DNA of 5,648 bases from Neisseriaceae bacterium. GTDB taxonomy: Bacteria > Pseudomonadota > Gammaproteobacteria > Burkholderiales > Neisseriaceae. Of this stretch, positions 1 to 5,648 are shown piece after piece. A program made the position numbers and the translations under genes. The DNA is taken from the NCBI GenBank assembly GCA_030146285.1, contig JASLBZ010000225.1:1-5648 (forward strand), in the 5' to 3' direction. Position 1 is the first letter of the stretch; every line of letters begins with the position of its first letter. The notes under the pieces are model-generated. The model was not told the DNA's origin. It did no database searches and saw only the letters and a list, made by a program, of their open reading frames with translations.

Positions 1-731
1 CGGCACCTGCCAAAGAATTTCAGATTATTTATGAAGATGACGTATTGCTTGTCATTAATAAACCATCAGGCGTCGCCGTTCATGGTGGCAGCGGCGTGAG
101 TTTTGGTGTGATTGAACAATTGCGAAAAGCCAGACCCGATGCTCGCTACTTAGAGCTGGTTCATCGTCTGGACAAAGACACCTCTGGCTTATTAATGATT
201 GCTAAAAAACGCTCTGCCTTGGTCAAATTGCATGAACTCATTCGCCAAAATGTACCACAAAAACAATATATCGCTTTGGGTTTAGGGAAATGGCCGCAGA
301 ACAGCAGCAACGTGAAGCTCTCTTTGCTAAAATACCAAGGTCAACAAGGCGAGAAGATGGTACGTGTCAGCGAAGAAGGCCAATACGCCCACACCCACTT
401 CACCGTCTTAGAACGTTTCCAATTTGCACCCACTAGCAAATTAGCAGACTTTCAGGATGCCTCTTTGCTCAGAGCCAGTTTGCAAACAGGCCGTACCCAC
501 CAGATTCGCGTGCACATGCAATCCCAAGATTGCCCAATTGCAGCCGATGAGCGCTATGGCGATTACGCCAAAAACAAACGCTTGAACAAACATGGTTTAA
601 AACGCATGTTCTTGCATGCTCATCGTTTGGTCTTACCACACCCGACTTCAGGCGAACCACTGGAACTCATTGCACCGTTGCCAGATGAACTGAATAAATT
701 TGTAGAAAGTTTACGCCATGAAAGCCTATAA
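1..731 (+). CDS. rluC: 23S rRNA pseudouridine synthase RluC (5' end outside window)
   Basis: This enzyme isomerises specific uridines of 23S rRNA (955, 2504 and 2580 in E. coli) to pseudouridine in the cytoplasm. The reading frame is open from base 3, so 242 residues are visible. The TTG at 45 is internal, because family-like sequence (FQIIYEDDVLLVINKPSG) continues upstream of it. About 75 N-terminal residues, including the S4 RNA-binding domain, should lie left of the window. The catalytic motif HRLDKDTSG is present with the catalytic Asp encoded at 171-173. AVHGGSG and SFGVIE just before it point to RluC rather than RluD, and TGRTHQIRVH and RMFLHAH are further family motifs. Compared with my recollection of E. 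coli RluC there are about 11 extra residues between ERF and TGRTHQ (around 420-458). The gene overlaps the next one by 14 bases, suggesting one transcript with coupled translation. Confidence 0.95.
   Translation, partial: APAKEFQIIYEDDVLLVINKPSGVAVHGGSGVSFGVIEQLRKARPDARYLELVHRLDKDTSGLLMIAKKRSALVKLHELIRQNVPQKQYIALGLGKWPQNSSNVKLSLLKYQGQQGEKMVRVSEEGQYAHTHFTVLERFQFAPTSKLADFQDASLLRASLQTGRTHQIRVHMQSQDCPIAADERYGDYAKNKRLNKHGLKRMFLHAHRLVLPHPTSGEPLELIAPLPDELNKFVESLRHESL
451..462 (-). repeat. Uptake-sequence-like 12-mer inside rluC (11/12)
   Basis: Read on the minus strand this is AGGCATCCTGAA, one mismatch (position 6) from the perfect uptake sequence seen downstream of pyrD. It encodes FQDAS in rluC, at the edge of a segment that looks like an insertion relative to other RluC proteins. 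It could be a functional or decayed DNA uptake sequence, or a chance match; being inside a coding region does not exclude function. Confidence 0.5.
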
Positions 732-1365
732 GGTCTTGATTTTTGACTGGGACGGGACTTTAGCTGATTCTACAGCCCAAATCACCCAGTCGGTTCAACG
801 CTCTTTTGCAGACTTAAACCTCCCGATCCCCAGTGACGAAAACGCCAGCCACATTATTGGCTTAGCACTTGATAAAGCCATGAAGCATTTGCTACCAGAT
901 GCGGATGATGACACTTTGCGACTGCTAGAGGCGCAATACAAAAAACGGTTTTTAGGTGACAACCAAACCACCAAATTGTTTCATGATGTTGAGCAATTGC
1001 TGCCTTACTTAAAAAACGACTTCTGGCTGACCGTTGCAACAGGCAAAAGCCGTGTTGGCTTAAATCGAGTACTCAAAGAAACACAAATCGATGAGTTAAT
1101 GCTTGCCACCCGCACCGTAGACGAGTGCCCATCTAAGCCCCACCCCGGCATGATTTTAAGCATTTGCGACGAGCTTGGCGTTTACCCTGAAGATGTATTA
1201 ATGATTGGTGACACCACCCACGACTTATTGATGGCAAAGAACGCAGGCGCTGATGCCGTTGCCCTGACCACTGGCGCTCATCCAGAAGCGCTCTTACGTG
1301 AAGCACCCTTTGTAACGCTTGAGCCTAATTTTGCTCATTTTGTTGACTGGCTATACGCCCAATAA
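718..1365 (+). CDS. HAD-family phosphatase (phosphoglycolate phosphatase-like)
   Basis: A 215-residue cytoplasmic haloacid dehalogenase superfamily hydrolase, the usual size for the subfamily I phosphatases such as Gph or PpaX. All four motifs are visible: motif I FDWDGT with nucleophile Asp10 and acid/base Asp12, motif II TVATGK with Thr108, motif III Lys140 in SKPHPG, and motif IV GDTTHD with Asp165 and Asp169 for magnesium. The region from about 15 to 90 is the helical cap that sets substrate choice. The true substrate (phosphoglycolate, a sugar phosphate or a nucleotide) cannot be read from the sequence, so I give no symbol. The ATG at 718 overlaps the end of rluC by 14 bases, with AGAAAG at 704-709 as a fair ribosome binding site 8 bases before it. 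Placement between rluC and an S49 peptidase is an arrangement I recall from other proteobacteria. Confidence 0.9.
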   Translation: MKAYKVLIFDWDGTLADSTAQITQSVQRSFADLNLPIPSDENASHIIGLALDKAMKHLLPDADDDTLRLLEAQYKKRFLGDNQTTKLFHDVEQLLPYLKNDFWLTVATGKSRVGLNRVLKETQIDELMLATRTVDECPSKPHPGMILSICDELGVYPEDVLMIGDTTHDLLMAKNAGADAVALTTGAHPEALLREAPFVTLEPNFAHFVDWLYAQ

Positions 1366-1371
1366 TCTTTT

Positions 1372-1378
1372 AAGAAAG
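1372..1378 (+). promoter_or_regulatory. Ribosome binding site fixing the sppA start at 1384
   Basis: AAGAAAG lies 5 bases before the ATG at 1384. The in-frame GTG at 1378 overlaps this site and would have no room for its own Shine-Dalgarno sequence, so the ATG at 1384 is preferred. Confidence 0.6.
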
Positions 1379-1383
1379 TGTAT

Positions 1384-2364
1384 ATGAAAATTTTGCGCAG
1401 CAATGGTGAGAAGGTTTCTGTCGGCGAAAACAGCCAAACCCAAAACGAAGATTGGGAACGCCGCACCATGGAAAAGCTGCTCTTACAAGTTTACAAAGAG
1501 CAGCGATATAATAAAATTTGGCGCTGGGTTAAAGGCATTATCTGGATTGTTGCCATCGTCTTGATCGTGACCAGCTTTACCAGAAACAAAGACTTTGCTG
1601 CAAGCACTGGCCAACACACGGCTGTGATTGAGCTCTCGGGTGTGATTGACAATTACAATGACAATGCAGACAAACTGATCAAAGGTTTAAGCCGTGCCTA
1701 TGAAAATCCAAACGTCAAAGGCATCATCATCAAAGCCAATAGCCCTGGCGGATCTCCTGTGATTTCAAGCGTGGCATTCGATGAAATTCGTCGCCTCAAA
1801 GCACAACACAAAGACATTCCATTGTATGTTGTTGCTGAAGATGTTTGTGCTTCAGGTTGCTATTACATTGCCAGTGCAGCAGACAAAATTTATGCCAACC
1901 CAGCCAGCATGGTGGGCAGCATCGGTGTCATTTCTGGTGGTTTTGGCTTCACAGGCTTAATGGAAAAAGCAGGCGTTGAGCGTCGTTTGCGCACAGCTGG
2001 TGGCAACAAAGGCATGGGCGATCCATTCTCTCCTGAAAATCCAGAACAAGAAAAAATCTGGCAAACCATGTTAGATGATATTCATGGTCAATTCATTAGC
2101 GCAGTACAAGAAGGTCGTGGCAAACGCATCGATGTTAAGAAAACCCCTGACATCTTCAGTGGTCGCGTTTACACCGGCAATGAAGCCAAACAAGTGGGCT
2201 TGATTGATGACTATGGCAGCATTTACAGCGTCTCTCGTGACGTCTTTAAAGCGCCACAATTGGTTGATTACAGCGAAAAAGATGATTTCTCAAAAACGCT
2301 AGGTCGAAAATTTGGTGCACAAGTCAAACAAGGTGTACAAAGCTTCGACGAATTTAGCTGGTAA
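1384..2364 (+). CDS. sppA: Signal peptide peptidase SppA, short S49 family form
   Basis: A 326-residue inner-membrane serine protease of family S49 that would degrade leftover signal peptides and perhaps misfolded membrane proteins. From the ATG at 1384, residues 1-50 form a charged cytoplasmic lead (ending KIWRWVK). A single membrane anchor follows at about 51-65 (GIIWIVAIVLIVTSF), with the protease domain on the periplasmic side. The NSPGGSP loop at 119-125 is typical of S49. The catalytic dyad is probably Ser157 (in CASGCYY) and Lys209 (in GGNKGMGDPFSP); the spacing of 52 equals that of the Ser147/Lys199 pair I recall for Bacillus subtilis SppA. The length fits the single-domain form, not the roughly 67 kDa tandem E. 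coli enzyme. Two cysteines (155 and 159) flank the nucleophile. It follows the phosphatase gene after 18 bases and is probably cotranscribed with it and rluC. A later ATG at 1468 would lose conserved-looking sequence and lacks a good ribosome binding site. Confidence 0.9.
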   Translation: MKILRSNGEKVSVGENSQTQNEDWERRTMEKLLLQVYKEQRYNKIWRWVKGIIWIVAIVLIVTSFTRNKDFAASTGQHTAVIELSGVIDNYNDNADKLIKGLSRAYENPNVKGIIIKANSPGGSPVISSVAFDEIRRLKAQHKDIPLYVVAEDVCASGCYYIASAADKIYANPASMVGSIGVISGGFGFTGLMEKAGVERRLRTAGGNKGMGDPFSPENPEQEKIWQTMLDDIHGQFISAVQEGRGKRIDVKKTPDIFSGRVYTGNEAKQVGLIDDYGSIYSVSRDVFKAPQLVDYSEKDDFSKTLGRKFGAQVKQGVQSFDEFSW

Positions 2365-2368
2365 ATCA

Positions 2369-2395
2369 ACAGGCTGCCCAACATAGGCAGCCTGT
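2369..2395. terminator. Inverted repeat after sppA, possible weak terminator
   Basis: Ten-base arms ACAGGCTGCC (2369-2378) and GGCAGCCTGT (2386-2395) pair perfectly around a 7-base loop (CAACATA), starting 5 bases after the sppA stop. The right arm holds a one-mismatch uptake sequence. No T-tract follows (AAAACATT), so termination may be weak and some transcripts may read on into pyrD. Confidence 0.5.
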
Positions 2396-2396
2396 A
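2385..2396 (+). repeat. Degenerate DNA uptake sequence (11/12)
   Basis: AGGCAGCCTGTA differs only at position 11 from the perfect copies at 3474-3500. The opposite arm, read on the minus strand, keeps only 9 of 12 positions. It looks like a decayed version of the paired uptake-sequence terminator found after pyrD. Confidence 0.65.
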
Positions 2397-2432
2397 AAAC
2401 ATTAACAATACAAACACACAGAACACGACACC

Positions 2433-3458
2433 ATGATTTATTCATTATTACAAAAAATACTGTTCAGCATGGATGCTGAAAAAGCCCACCACCTTTCTTT
2501 AGAAGGCATGGACAAGGTACACAAACTTGGCTTGAGCTCGTTATTGGCAAAATCAGCACCCACCGTGCCCGTCGAATTAATGGGCATGCAATTACCCAAT
2601 CCAGTAGGTTTGGCTGCTGGATTGGATAAAAATGGTGCTTACATTAATGCCCTAGCCGCATTGGGTTTTGGTTTTATTGAAATTGGCACCATCACCCCAA
2701 AACCACAAGATGGCAACCCCAAACCACGCCTATTTCGCCTGCCAAAAGAACAAGCCATTATCAATCGCATGGGCTTTAACAATGCCGGCATTGACGCCAT
2801 GATCCGCAATATTGAAAACAGCCGCTTCAAAGGTATTTTGGGGGTGAATATTGGCAAAAACGCAGCCACACCGATTGAAAATGCTGCAAATGATTACTTG
2901 ATTTGCCTAGAAAAAGCCTATACTCACGCCAGCTACATCACGATTAATATTTCATCACCTAACACCAAAAACTTACGTGCCCTTCAAGGTGAAGATGAGT
3001 TATTTAAGCTGTTAAACACGTTGAAAAACAAGCAATCACAATTGGCTAGTCAACATGGATGCTACGTTCCATTGGCAGTCAAAATTGCACCCGACTTAGA
3101 CGAAGATGGCATTCATGCCGTGGCCCAAGTCACTTTGCAAACTGAAATTGATGGCATCATTGCCACCAATACCACCATTGACAAGTCCAGCCTTGGCAAT
3201 CACCCATTAGCACAAGAAGCTGGTGGTTTATCTGGCCTACCCGATCGAGAACCAAGTAACAAGGTTTTGAAGCAACTGGTACAAGCATTGGACAATAAAA
3301 TCCCAGTGGTGGGTGTCGGTGGCATCGTTACGGGCGAAGATGCTGCGCACAAAATACAATTGGGCGCCAAAGCGGTACAAATTTACAGCGGCATGGTTTA
3401 CCAAGGCCCACAATTAATTACCGACAGCATTTTGGCTTGTCAAAAAGTCATGAAATAA
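2433..3458 (+). CDS. pyrD: Dihydroorotate dehydrogenase (quinone), class 2
   Basis: Oxidises dihydroorotate to orotate in de novo pyrimidine synthesis, passing electrons through FMN to the respiratory quinone at the inner membrane. At 341 residues it has the class 2 length. The N-terminal stretch of about 35 residues (MIYSLLQKILFSMDAEKAHH) is the amphipathic membrane-associating, quinone-binding segment typical of class 2 enzymes. Recognisable motifs are GLAAGLDKNG (59-68), NRMGFNN (111-117), GVNIGKN (137-143) and INISSPNTKNLRALQG (171-186). Ser175 is the catalytic base, at the same number as in E. coli. FMN phosphate-binding sequences GLSGLP (265-270) and VVGVGGI (292-298) are near the end. 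The start matches the family N-terminus, but there is no strong Shine-Dalgarno sequence before it (CAGAACACGACACC). It lies 68 bases after sppA on the same strand and has no clear promoter of its own, so it may depend partly on readthrough. Confidence 0.97.
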   Translation: MIYSLLQKILFSMDAEKAHHLSLEGMDKVHKLGLSSLLAKSAPTVPVELMGMQLPNPVGLAAGLDKNGAYINALAALGFGFIEIGTITPKPQDGNPKPRLFRLPKEQAIINRMGFNNAGIDAMIRNIENSRFKGILGVNIGKNAATPIENAANDYLICLEKAYTHASYITINISSPNTKNLRALQGEDELFKLLNTLKNKQSQLASQHGCYVPLAVKIAPDLDEDGIHAVAQVTLQTEIDGIIATNTTIDKSSLGNHPLAQEAGGLSGLPDREPSNKVLKQLVQALDNKIPVVGVGGIVTGEDAAHKIQLGAKAVQIYSGMVYQGPQLITDSILACQKVMK

Positions 3459-3473
3459 ACCACACAAAAACAA

Positions 3474-3485
3474 AGGCAGCCTGAA
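3474..3485 (+). repeat. DNA uptake sequence, Kingella-type dialect
   Basis: AGGCAGCCTGAA is a full 12/12 match to the uptake-sequence dialect I know from Kingella-type Neisseriaceae. In this family such 12-mers mark DNA for binding by the pilus-associated uptake machinery (ComP) during natural transformation. It forms the left arm of the terminator hairpin. Confidence 0.85.
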
Positions 3486-3488
3486 AGC

Positions 3489-3500
3489 TTCAGGCTGCCT
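3489..3500 (-). repeat. DNA uptake sequence, Kingella-type dialect (inverted partner)
   Basis: TTCAGGCTGCCT on the plus strand is a perfect 12/12 uptake sequence on the minus strand. It lies 3 bases from its partner and forms the right arm of the hairpin. Confidence 0.85.
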
Positions 3501-3525
3501 TTATTTTGGATAACAACTTAAATTA

Positions 3526-4866
3526 TTAAGCTGTTTCGCTGTCTTTCGTTACAATTTCACCACGCAATGAGAAAGTTGTTGCACTCACAATTTCCAAATC
3601 AATCATTTGATTCATTAATCGTGTATTGCCTTCAAAATTCACCACGCGATTGTTCGCTGCACGTGCTTGCATTTGGCTTGGGTCTTTCTTAGAAACCCCT
3701 TCAACCAAACAACGTTGCACCGTACCCACCATGGTTTGGTTAATGCGCGCAGCTTCGGCTTCAATCACCACATTCAACGCTTCTAAACGACGCACTTTTT
3801 CTTCTTGTGGTGTTTCATCAGCAAGATTCGACGCAGGCGTACCTGGGCGTGGGCTATAAATAAATACGAAGCTTAAATCAAATGCCAGTTCTTTTACCAA
3901 TTTCAATGTTTGCTCAAATTCAGCCTCTGTCTCACCCGGAAAACCCACGATAAAATCAGAACTTAAACACAAATCAGGACGGTATTTTCTTAATTTGCGA
4001 ATAATTGATTTGTATTCCAATGCCGTGTAACCACGCTTCATCGCAGACAATACTCGGTCTGAACCCGATTGGATTGGCAAGTGCAAGTGTGATGGCAATT
4101 TATGCAAATCACGGAAGCAATCAATAATGCGCTCATTGAATTCACGAGGATGGCTCGTGGTAAAGCGAATACGCTCTAACTCAGGAATCTCATGAATGAT
4201 ACGTAAAAGCGATGCAAAATCACAGATTTCACCATCTTCCATTTCACCACGATATGCATTCACGTTTTGACCCAATAGGTTAATTTCTTTAACCCCTTGC
4301 TGAATCAAAGTCATGATTTCTGTTAACACATCAGATAAAGGACGAGAAAACTCTTCGCCACGTGTATAAGGCACCACACAGAAGCTGCAATATTTTGAGC
4401 AACCTTCCATGATCGATACAAATGCCGCTCCACCATCCACACGAGCCGGTGGCAAATGGTCAAACTTTTCGATTTCAGGGAAAGAGATATCAACTTGTGA
4501 TTTACCTGTCTCTTGCTTCTCTTCAATCAATTTTGGTAAACGGTGCAATGTTTGTGGCCCAAAAACCACATCTACATAAGGCGCACGCTTAATAATGGTT
4601 TCGCCTTCTTGAGAGGCAACACAACCACCCACACCAATAATCAGGTTTGGATTGTTTTTCTTTAAATCTTTCACTCGACCTAAGTCAGAGAAAACTTTTT
4701 CTTGTGCTTTTTCACGCACACTGCAAGTATTAAATAAGATAATATCTGCATCTTCAGGTTGAGTGGTTTGTTCTAAATCATCACCTTCAGCCAGAACTGA
4801 TAGCATTTTATCAGAATCATACTCATTCATTTGACAGCCAAAAGTGCGGATATAAACTTTCTTCAT
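3526..4866 (-). CDS. miaB: tRNA-2-methylthio-N6-isopentenyladenosine37 synthase MiaB
   Basis: A radical SAM enzyme that adds the methylthio group to i6A37 of tRNAs reading UNN codons, following MiaA; it acts in the cytoplasm. At 446 residues it has the family length. The N-terminal methylthiotransferase domain has its three cluster cysteines: Cys11 (TFGCQMNEYDSD), Cys48 (FNTCSVRE) and Cys82 (GGCVAS). The radical SAM domain has CSKYCSFC with Cys156, Cys160 and Cys163, followed by PYTRG. LLGQNVNAY (197-205), LPIQSGSD (263-270), DFIVGFPGET (304-313) and PRPGTPA (339-345) are further MiaB motifs. A C-terminal TRAM RNA-binding domain covers about 379-440. The NVNAY/IQSGSD pattern favours MiaB over the paralogues RimO and MtaB. 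The start codon is 2 bases after the stop of the upstream exported-protein gene, with only a weak ribosome binding site, so translational coupling is likely. The gene ends against the shared terminator with pyrD. Confidence 0.97.
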   Translation of the reverse strand: MKKVYIRTFGCQMNEYDSDKMLSVLAEGDDLEQTTQPEDADIILFNTCSVREKAQEKVFSDLGRVKDLKKNNPNLIIGVGGCVASQEGETIIKRAPYVDVVFGPQTLHRLPKLIEEKQETGKSQVDISFPEIEKFDHLPPARVDGGAAFVSIMEGCSKYCSFCVVPYTRGEEFSRPLSDVLTEIMTLIQQGVKEINLLGQNVNAYRGEMEDGEICDFASLLRIIHEIPELERIRFTTSHPREFNERIIDCFRDLHKLPSHLHLPIQSGSDRVLSAMKRGYTALEYKSIIRKLRKYRPDLCLSSDFIVGFPGETEAEFEQTLKLVKELAFDLSFVFIYSPRPGTPASNLADETPQEEKVRRLEALNVVIEAEAARINQTMVGTVQRCLVEGVSKKDPSQMQARAANNRVVNFEGNTRLMNQMIDLEIVSATTFSLRGEIVTKDSETA

Positions 4867-4868
4867 TC

Positions 4869-5276
4869 TTACTTGTCTTTCGATTCTTTTGCTTTTGCTT
4901 TGGCCAATGCTTTCATTTGCTCACGTTCAGAATCAGTCAAAATCCAAATCATATTGATTTGGTCATTATTACCATACTGAACGGCAATAGCTTTGTCCTT
5001 ATGTTGTGGCAAACGTCCCCACACAATAAAGCGGTTATTCTCATCTAAAATACGAACTGCTGTCGATAGCTGATATGTCTTGTGTTTGTATTTTGTCCCA
5101 AAGCTCAAGATTCTCTTAGTCCGAGGCATTTTAACATCGGGCACGAGCTCAATCTCAGGATACTGTCCTGCAAAATAGATACCGTACTCAACATTACTCG
5201 GAATCGCACGAGAATCTGCTTGTGACAAAGTGAAACTTAAGCCCAAAATTACTAAAAGAATTGCTTTTTTCAACAT
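4869..5276 (-). CDS. Small predicted periplasmic protein of unknown function
   Basis: A 135-residue protein that I do not recognise. Residues 1-20 form a clear Sec signal peptide: Lys3-Lys4, a hydrophobic core AILLVILGLSFTL, and a likely cleavage after Ala20 (SQA, then DSRA). There is no lipobox cysteine, indeed no cysteine at all, so it should be soluble in the periplasm or secreted, not a lipoprotein. The mature part of about 115 residues looks folded and rich in beta-forming segments (YGIYFAGQYPEIELV, RFIVWGRLP, INMIWILTD). It ends in a highly charged Lys/Ala/Glu helix (REQMKALAKAKAKESKDK). A good ribosome binding site precedes the ATG at 5276. It begins about 45 bases after the rplQ terminator and ends 2 bases before miaB, so the two probably share a transcript. 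That proximity need not mean a shared function, since MiaB is cytoplasmic. Confidence 0.82.
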   Translation of the reverse strand: MLKKAILLVILGLSFTLSQADSRAIPSNVEYGIYFAGQYPEIELVPDVKMPRTKRILSFGTKYKHKTYQLSTAVRILDENNRFIVWGRLPQHKDKAIAVQYGNNDQINMIWILTDSEREQMKALAKAKAKESKDK

Positions 5277-5283
5277 ATCTTAG

Positions 5284-5289
5284 TCCTTT
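5284..5289 (-). promoter_or_regulatory. Ribosome binding site of the exported-protein gene
   Basis: AAAGGA on the minus strand lies 7 bases before the ATG at 5276. It is the clearest Shine-Dalgarno sequence in the window and supports this start. Confidence 0.75.
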
Positions 5290-5321
5290 ATTTGAAGTAA
5301 CACATTACACTTACAATAAAC

Positions 5322-5351
5322 AAAAGAAAAGCCAACCCCTAGGCTGGCTTT
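5322..5351 (-). terminator. Rho-independent terminator after rplQ
   Basis: On the minus strand AAAGCCAGCC pairs with GGTTGGCTTT (one G-U pair) around a 4-base loop TAGG, followed by TCTTTTG. The hairpin starts 24 bases after the rplQ stop and should end the ribosomal protein transcript. It is not built from uptake sequences, unlike the one after pyrD. Confidence 0.85.
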
Positions 5352-5375
5352 CCCTTCAACAACAGCACAAGGCTA

Positions 5376-5648
5376 TTATTCAGCTGCTGCAACTTCAGGA
5401 GCACGATCTACTAACTCAACCAAAGCCATAGGGGCATTGTCGCCTTTACGGAAGCCGCATTTTAAAATACGAACATAACCGCCATTGCGAGTAGCAAAAC
5501 GAGGGCCTAATTCATCAAACAATTTAACCACAACATCGCGATCGCGAGTACGGTCAAATGCTAAACGACGATTAGCAACTGAAGGTTTTTTACCTAAAGT
5601 AATCAATGGCTCTGCCACTTTACGAAGTTCTTTCGCTTTAGGCAAAGT
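5376..5648 (-). CDS. rplQ: 50S ribosomal protein L17 (5' end outside window)
   Basis: L17 is a structural protein of the large ribosomal subunit. The visible 90 residues are its C-terminal three quarters. They begin TLPKAKELRK at the window edge and include EPLITLGKKPSVANRRLAF, FDRTRDRDVVVKLF and LGPRFATRNGGYVRILK, all closely matching bacterial L17. They end in the variable tail PEVAAAE. The TTG at 5645 is the internal Leu of TLPKAKE, not a start; roughly 30 residues, including the conserved N-terminus, lie to the right of the window. In many bacteria rplQ closes the alpha operon after rpoA, so the flanking sequence is probably rpoA. Nothing looks damaged. Confidence 0.97.
   Translation of the reverse strand, partial: TLPKAKELRKVAEPLITLGKKPSVANRRLAFDRTRDRDVVVKLFDELGPRFATRNGGYVRILKCGFRKGDNAPMALVELVDRAPEVAAAE

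Larger units (their letters stand above)
3472..3507. terminator. Bidirectional terminator made of paired uptake sequences
   Basis: Fourteen-base arms (3472-3485 and 3489-3502) pair perfectly around a 3-base loop (AGC). On the plus strand the hairpin is followed by TTTATTTT for pyrD. On the minus strand it is followed by TTTGTTTTTGTG for miaB. It sits in the 67-base gap between these two convergent genes and should stop transcription from both sides. Confidence 0.88.

Noticed and set aside
1378..1383. GTG at 1378 as the sppA start
   Set aside because: It overlaps the ribosome binding site that serves the ATG at 1384 and adds only two residues.
1851..1862. Uptake-like TTCAGGTTGCTA in sppA (and TTCAGGTTGAGT near 4754 in miaB)
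   Set aside because: Each matches the uptake sequence at only 9 of 12 positions and is explained by the coding sequence; the sppA one covers the conserved catalytic serine motif.
2396..2432. Possible promoter for pyrD (TTAACA at 2402-2407 as a -35 box)
   Set aside because: No reasonable -10 box lies 16-18 bases downstream; the following sequence is rich in CA repeats and does not resemble TATAAT.
3626..3859. Open frame on the plus strand opposite miaB, and similar short frames opposite or inside rluC, the phosphatase, sppA, pyrD and miaB
   Set aside because: They lie wholly within well-supported genes and their translations show no recognisable domain.
5290..5327. Possible promoter for the exported-protein gene (TGTAAT on the minus strand)
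   Set aside because: The -10-like hexamer matches 5 of 6 bases, but no -35 box is found at a normal distance. A promoter is expected here because of the upstream terminator, yet I cannot place it.
5341..5352. AGGCTGGCTTTC in the rplQ terminator as a Simonsiella-type uptake sequence
   Set aside because: Only about 8 of 12 positions match, and the sequence is fully explained by the terminator stem.
1..5648. A hidden defence, mobile or biosynthetic system
   Set aside because: All substantial frames but one are recognisable housekeeping families, there are no direct repeats, transposase, integrase or RNA gene signatures, and composition is even throughout.

Overview
The window is a stretch of ordinary bacterial chromosome that looks like a member of the Neisseriaceae, most likely Kingella or a close relative. 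The main reason is the 12-mer AGGCAGCCTGAA. It occurs as a perfect inverted pair at 3474-3500, with one-mismatch copies at 2385-2396 and 451-462. This is the DNA uptake sequence dialect I know from Kingella-type Neisseriaceae. Protein content (RluC, HAD phosphatase, short SppA, class 2 PyrD, MiaB, L17) fits a beta-proteobacterium. By eye the G+C is in the mid-40s percent and codon use is uniform, with no sign of a mobile element, phage gene, CRISPR array or RNA gene.

Left part, plus strand (1-2395): a tight operon of rluC (5' end outside the window), a HAD-family phosphatase overlapping it by 14 bases, and a short SppA-type S49 signal peptide peptidase that follows after 18 bases. An inverted repeat carrying a decayed uptake sequence closes this unit. 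pyrD (quinone-dependent dihydroorotate dehydrogenase) follows on the same strand at 2433-3458, with no clear promoter or strong ribosome binding site of its own.

Middle (3459-3525): pyrD and miaB converge on a near-perfect hairpin made of two complete uptake sequences in opposite orientation. It has T-rich flanks on both sides, so it should act as a bidirectional terminator.

Right part, minus strand (3526-5648): transcription runs right to left. The C-terminal three quarters of rplQ (ribosomal protein L17, last gene of the alpha ribosomal operon in many bacteria) ends at a conventional hairpin terminator at 5322-5351. Next come a small uncharacterised secreted protein and miaB (tRNA methylthiotransferase), separated by only 2 bases and probably translationally coupled.

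The genes cover unconnected housekeeping jobs: rRNA pseudouridylation, tRNA methylthiolation, translation, pyrimidine synthesis and membrane protein quality control. I see no new defence, mobile or biosynthetic system. The points most worth a second look are the use of uptake sequences as terminators, an uptake-like sequence inside an apparent insertion in rluC, and the unnamed exported protein coupled to miaB.
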